64,000 bases of DNA, from positions 372,279 to 436,278 of the forward strand of contig NZ_QVMT01000005.1 in the NCBI RefSeq assembly GCF_003418935.1, written 5' to 3'. A model generated the notes under the pieces. That model made no database searches and had not been told where the DNA came from. It worked only from the letters and a program-made list of their open reading frames with translations. Position numbers and translations under genes: made by a program. This document shows, one piece after another, positions 61,306-64,000 of the stretch (within the stretch, counting starts at the first letter, position 1; each line of letters begins with the position of its first letter). Source of the DNA: Emticicia sp. C21 (lineage in GTDB: Bacteria; Bacteroidota; Bacteroidia; Cytophagales; Spirosomataceae).

Positions 61306-61322
61306 TAATTAAAACCGATAAT
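61306..61322. other. attR core, overlapping the 3' end of the beta-barrel gene
   Basis: TAATTAAAACCGATAAT, identical to 43908-43924. It contains the codons for the last residues and the stop of the gene at 61309, so integration preserves the protein. Confidence 0.75.
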
Positions 61323-62847
61323 TAAAGCCGTAATTGAGTCCAAACATTTGTAATCGCATATTCAGATCTACCGTTGAATTCATGCCAGAGAATAAGGCTC
61401 TTTGATACGAAGTGCCGATATTAGCCTGCCAGTGTTTGCTTATGAGGTAACTGGCTCTTAGTCCGCCTAGCCCACTGAAATTGACAGGTTTATAAATTTT
61501 ACTATCGTTACTAATAGTATTTTTTCCTCTTACCAAGCCGTTATCCGTAAAGATGCTGTTTTGCAAAAAAATGTCGGTCGAGATACCTGCCAGTATATTC
61601 AGCCCCAGTTTCTTGGTTAATCCTATTTCATAACCTACCTGCATTGGTACCATCAGATATTCGTATCTATTATTGAATTGAGAAGCATCTGCTACTACTG
61701 TATTACTGATACCTCCAAAAGCATAGTCTTTAGCAGAGTTCTGTAATAAGTAATCGCCCAGAAAAGTGTTTACATAACCATTATTCTGGAAAGCATAAGT
61801 ATTGGTTTGTAAAGTTGAGTTACCTCTCAGATATCTTACCCCACTTTCTACATGCCATTTTTTGGCAATTTTATAACCTACTGCTACACCATTATTGATA
61901 GCTAGACCTGCCTTTATATCATTTTGTGGTCTTGAAACCTGTACATTTTTATCTCCGGGGCTTGCCGCAGAACCGTTGGCTAATTGCGCATATTCATTAG
62001 CTGAGCTATAGGCCAGGCTATTAAGATTGCTGAATTTCATATTGGGATCAAACGGAGCAACGCCTGATTGCAGCCCAACCCAGAATTTTGAGTCGTTAGA
62101 AGCTAGTGCTGTATTTTCGGTATTTTCAAGGGCTTCGGCATCAAAAGCTAACTTGTTTCTATTCATTGTATATCTGCTACCGAGGTAACGATATTTTTTA
62201 CCGTCAAGATTCTCAACGCTTGCCAAAGTAGCTCTACTCTCTGTTAAGGCTTCTGCACTAAGTGTTGGAATGGCTTCTTCAACAGGAGCAGTCTCGGCTG
62301 GATTTTTATTGGCTATTGCCGTATTATCAATTATACCTGTTGATTGAGTGACTGTTGGTAAACCAGAATTTTTGTTTTCAATTTTACGGGCGTTTATTGC
62401 CACAATGCTTTCCTGATTACCAAGTGCTGGTTGAGTGCTTATCTTAATTCGAGTTTCCTTAGTAGTATTATCTACCTCAGGCAATGCTTCTGCCGAAGCC
62501 ATAGCTTCTTGTCTTGCTGTTGGCGCTTCAACTCCTTTTGTTGTATTAGCTGATTGCGTATTAGGTATATTTAATTTATTCTCCGCAGGTTTTGCAGGAT
62601 TTTGAGCTACATCAGTATTTGTTTCTCTATTAAAAAATAGGATACTTCCCAGCACCAAAGCTAAGGCTGCTGCCAGACCTGTTGCCATGAATGATGGTTT
62701 AAGGAAAAATAAAAAAGGACTTCTTTTCTTCTTCTTGTCTAACTCTGACTCAATACGTCCCCACAATTCATCTGAGGGAGGTACTGAGGCACCTTCAAAC
62801 GCCTTTCTCCATTCTTCTTCAAAATTGTTTTGTTTTTGAAATTCCAT
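61309..62847 (-). CDS. Outer membrane beta-barrel protein with cytoplasmic N-terminus (sigma-linked)
   Basis: 512 residues. The N-terminus (EEEWRKAFEGASVPPSDELWGRIESELDKKKK) resembles anti-sigma-like cytoplasmic domains, and residues about 50-72 are one transmembrane helix (FMATGLAAALALVLGSILFF). A long polar linker follows, then a C-terminal barrel of about 290 residues that ends in NYGFNYRF with the usual terminal Phe. The ECF sigma gene lies 50 bp upstream, so this protein may hold it inactive. Its last codons and stop coincide with attR. Confidence 0.75.
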   Translation of the reverse strand: MEFQKQNNFEEEWRKAFEGASVPPSDELWGRIESELDKKKKRSPFLFFLKPSFMATGLAAALALVLGSILFFNRETNTDVAQNPAKPAENKLNIPNTQSANTTKGVEAPTARQEAMASAEALPEVDNTTKETRIKISTQPALGNQESIVAINARKIENKNSGLPTVTQSTGIIDNTAIANKNPAETAPVEEAIPTLSAEALTESRATLASVENLDGKKYRYLGSRYTMNRNKLAFDAEALENTENTALASNDSKFWVGLQSGVAPFDPNMKFSNLNSLAYSSANEYAQLANGSAASPGDKNVQVSRPQNDIKAGLAINNGVAVGYKIAKKWHVESGVRYLRGNSTLQTNTYAFQNNGYVNTFLGDYLLQNSAKDYAFGGISNTVVADASQFNNRYEYLMVPMQVGYEIGLTKKLGLNILAGISTDIFLQNSIFTDNGLVRGKNTISNDSKIYKPVNFSGLGGLRASYLISKHWQANIGTSYQRALFSGMNSTVDLNMRLQMFGLNYGFNYRF

Positions 62848-62897
62848 TTGATTTTATCACGAACTTTGGCGTTCGTGTACTTCATGAGTGTTTACTG

Positions 62898-63488
62898 TTA
62901 AATTTTATTCACCGGGGTTTTACTTTCCACTTTTCTTGCGCTGCTCCCCAGCTTTTGTTGCAAGAGTGTTCTCGCTCGCGAGTATTGCGACTTTGAGGTG
63001 CCCTCAGAAATACCCAATAACTCTGCTATTTCATTATGTTGATAGCCCTCTACGGCATACAGGTTAAAAATTGTTCTGCAACCATCAGGCAGGCTATTGA
63101 CCATGTCCATCAATTGTGTAAACTGGAAGTTCGATAGCGTAAAGTCTTTATCTTCTACCGTATCACTTACCAATTCACTATCAGTATGTTGCATCCAGTT
63201 GGGTTGATTCTGTAATTCTTTTAAGGCTGTATTTACTACTATTTTTCTAAGCCAGGCCTCCAGCGGACAATCAAACCGAAAGGTGGGTAGCTTCTGATAA
63301 ATCTTTATAAATGCATCCTGTAAAACATCTTCTGCATCAGCCTTATTCTTCATGTACCGCATGGACGTAACCAACAGCTTACCCGCGAACATCTCATAGA
63401 GTTGTCGCTGCGCAATCCGTTCTTGCCGTATGCAAGCCTGCACTAAATCATATTCACGGTGCATGAAAAGGGTAAGTTTTAAATCCAA
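62898..63488 (-). CDS. ECF-type RNA polymerase sigma factor
   Basis: 196 residues. Region 2 shows LVTSMRYMKNKADAEDVLQDAFIKIYQKL, and region 4 shows NLYAVEGYQHNEIAELLGISEGTSKSQYSRARTLLQQKL. The length and absence of other regions fit the ECF group. It is the first gene of a pair with the beta-barrel protein that probably controls it. The signal sensed is unknown. Confidence 0.9.
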   Translation of the reverse strand: MDLKLTLFMHREYDLVQACIRQERIAQRQLYEMFAGKLLVTSMRYMKNKADAEDVLQDAFIKIYQKLPTFRFDCPLEAWLRKIVVNTALKELQNQPNWMQHTDSELVSDTVEDKDFTLSNFQFTQLMDMVNSLPDGCRTIFNLYAVEGYQHNEIAELLGISEGTSKSQYSRARTLLQQKLGSSARKVESKTPVNKI

Positions 63489-63669
63489 CCGTATGGATTG
63501 AAAAGGGAGTTTATGTAAAGAGACCCTGATTTTTCCGAAATGGTTGGAAGTTCTGTGAAATATTTTGTTAGTAAAATGTTTTAGCCTTAAAACTACAAGA
63601 ATCTTGCCTTTTATGCTTGTAGTTCAGTCTTTTATCTTCCGCCACTAGATAAAAAACAACTATAATTTC

Positions 63670-63698
63670 TTGTATTTTGTTCCGTTTTCATAACTTTG
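63670..63698 (+). promoter_or_regulatory. Promoter of the last gene in the window
   Basis: TTG at 63670-63672 and TAACTTTG at 63691-63698 are separated by 18 bp, with the start codon 25 bp further on. Confidence 0.7.
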
Positions 63699-63723
63699 TA
63701 TATTACCCATTTAGTATAGACTG

Positions 63724-64000
63724 ATGACAACTGATACACTTGCCAAGCCAATGATGTTCGATTTGTGGCGTCAGAATCATTATATATATAAAGATAAATA
63801 TACCTCGCATCAGACTTCGTATATTGAAAACCTCCTGCCTGAAATCGCTGTTCAGCTCAATGTGTACGAAATTCTGGATATTCTTCAGAGACGTTTAGGG
63901 GCTGAAGCACTACAGAGAGCATTAGATACCAATCAACATATTCAAAGTCCGGTTAGTCATTATCAAGATGGAAGCTGGTTAAAGAAATCTAATATGGTGG
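63724..64000 (+). CDS. Unrecognised protein, N-terminal part (runs off the right edge)
   Basis: ATG at 63724 opens a frame that stays open to the window end (92 codons), starting MTTDTLAKPMMFDLWRQNHY, with LLPEIAVQLNVYEILDILQRR and GSWLKKSNMV later. There is no signal peptide. I do not recognise the family from this part, although the end has the feel of an alpha-amylase-type N-terminus. A good promoter precedes it. Confidence 0.5.
   Translation, partial: MTTDTLAKPMMFDLWRQNHYIYKDKYTSHQTSYIENLLPEIAVQLNVYEILDILQRRLGAEALQRALDTNQHIQSPVSHYQDGSWLKKSNMV

Larger units (their letters stand above)
43908..61322. mobile_element. Integrated mobile element of about 17.4 kb with tyrosine integrase
   Basis: Two copies of a 17-bp sequence (43908-43924 and 61306-61322) bound the region. 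The integrase gene lies next to the left copy, and the right copy lies in the 3' end of a host gene. The interior is more AT-rich than its flanks and carries integrase, repressor-type switch, primase and ATPase genes, a toxin-like pair, two secreted cargo proteins and many unrecognised small genes. No capsid, terminase, relaxase or transposase is visible. It could be a satellite phage, an integrated plasmid, or the remains of a non-tailed prophage. Confidence 0.8.

Noticed and set aside
43908-61322. Conjugative element or insertion sequence
   Set aside because: I found no relaxase, coupling protein, type IV secretion gene or transposase in the interval.
1-64000. tRNA or rRNA genes
   Set aside because: I noticed no cloverleaf with a TTCGANNC arm or conserved rRNA segment. 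I could not run a dedicated search, so a missed tRNA is possible, particularly near the att sites.

Overview
The window looks like a chromosomal segment of a Bacteroidota bacterium, most likely of the Cytophagales. The evidence is a SusC/SusD pair, sensor kinases of the propeller type with LytTR response regulators, a beta-barrel protein paired with an ECF sigma factor, S74-type surface fibres, and several promoters of the Bacteroidota form TTG-N18-20-TAnnTTTG. I cannot fix the genus from sequence alone. Base composition is AT-rich throughout, and most so between about 44 and 61 kb.

Layout: 1-10 kb holds core metabolism: fabD (cut by the window edge), a SPOR lipoprotein, a GapN-type dehydrogenase, a PlsC-like acyltransferase, a PolB-like exonuclease with an altered active site, a lone DsbD-alpha domain, a NagB-deacetylase fusion and a second PIG-L deacetylase. 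10-22 kb is a polysaccharide-utilisation locus: an AraC regulator divergent from susC-susD, then a sugar isomerase, a double DUF1080 protein, a GH3 enzyme and a Gfo/Idh/MocA oxidoreductase. DUF1080 and oxidoreductase together point to a 3-keto-glycoside route. 22-26.5 kb holds an acyl-CoA synthetase, a DUF2911 protein, prfA and rdgB. 26.5-36.5 kb is one leftward block: a C1q-like protein and three tandem trimeric-fibre proteins with S74 chaperone domains, preceded by a LytTR regulator and a LytTR response regulator plus giant propeller histidine kinase. 36.8-43.9 kb carries AraC, a two-domain ABC ATPase, a TetR-SDR pair sharing an operator-like palindrome, a GH65 gene interrupted by an in-frame amber codon, and a cytochrome c lipoprotein.

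43.9-61.3 kb is an integrated mobile element of about 17.4 kb, bounded by a 17-bp direct repeat. The right copy forms the 3' end of a host beta-barrel gene; the left copy lies 130 bp from the integrase gene. Inside are two putative membrane-anchored proteins, a toxin-like pair, a PAPP-A-type metalloprotease cargo gene, several small helix-turn-helix proteins, a primase and a RepA-like ATPase, a lysogeny-type switch (a separate small HTH protein, an S24 peptidase and a divergent XRE regulator), and a propeller protein. It also holds long non-coding tracts packed with TGTGAA/TTCACA repeats, a palindrome array with 55-bp spacing, and a run of hairpins. I see no capsid, terminase, relaxase or transposase, so its mode of transfer is unknown.

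61.3-64 kb returns to the host: the beta-barrel gene with its ECF sigma factor, and the start of an unrecognised gene.
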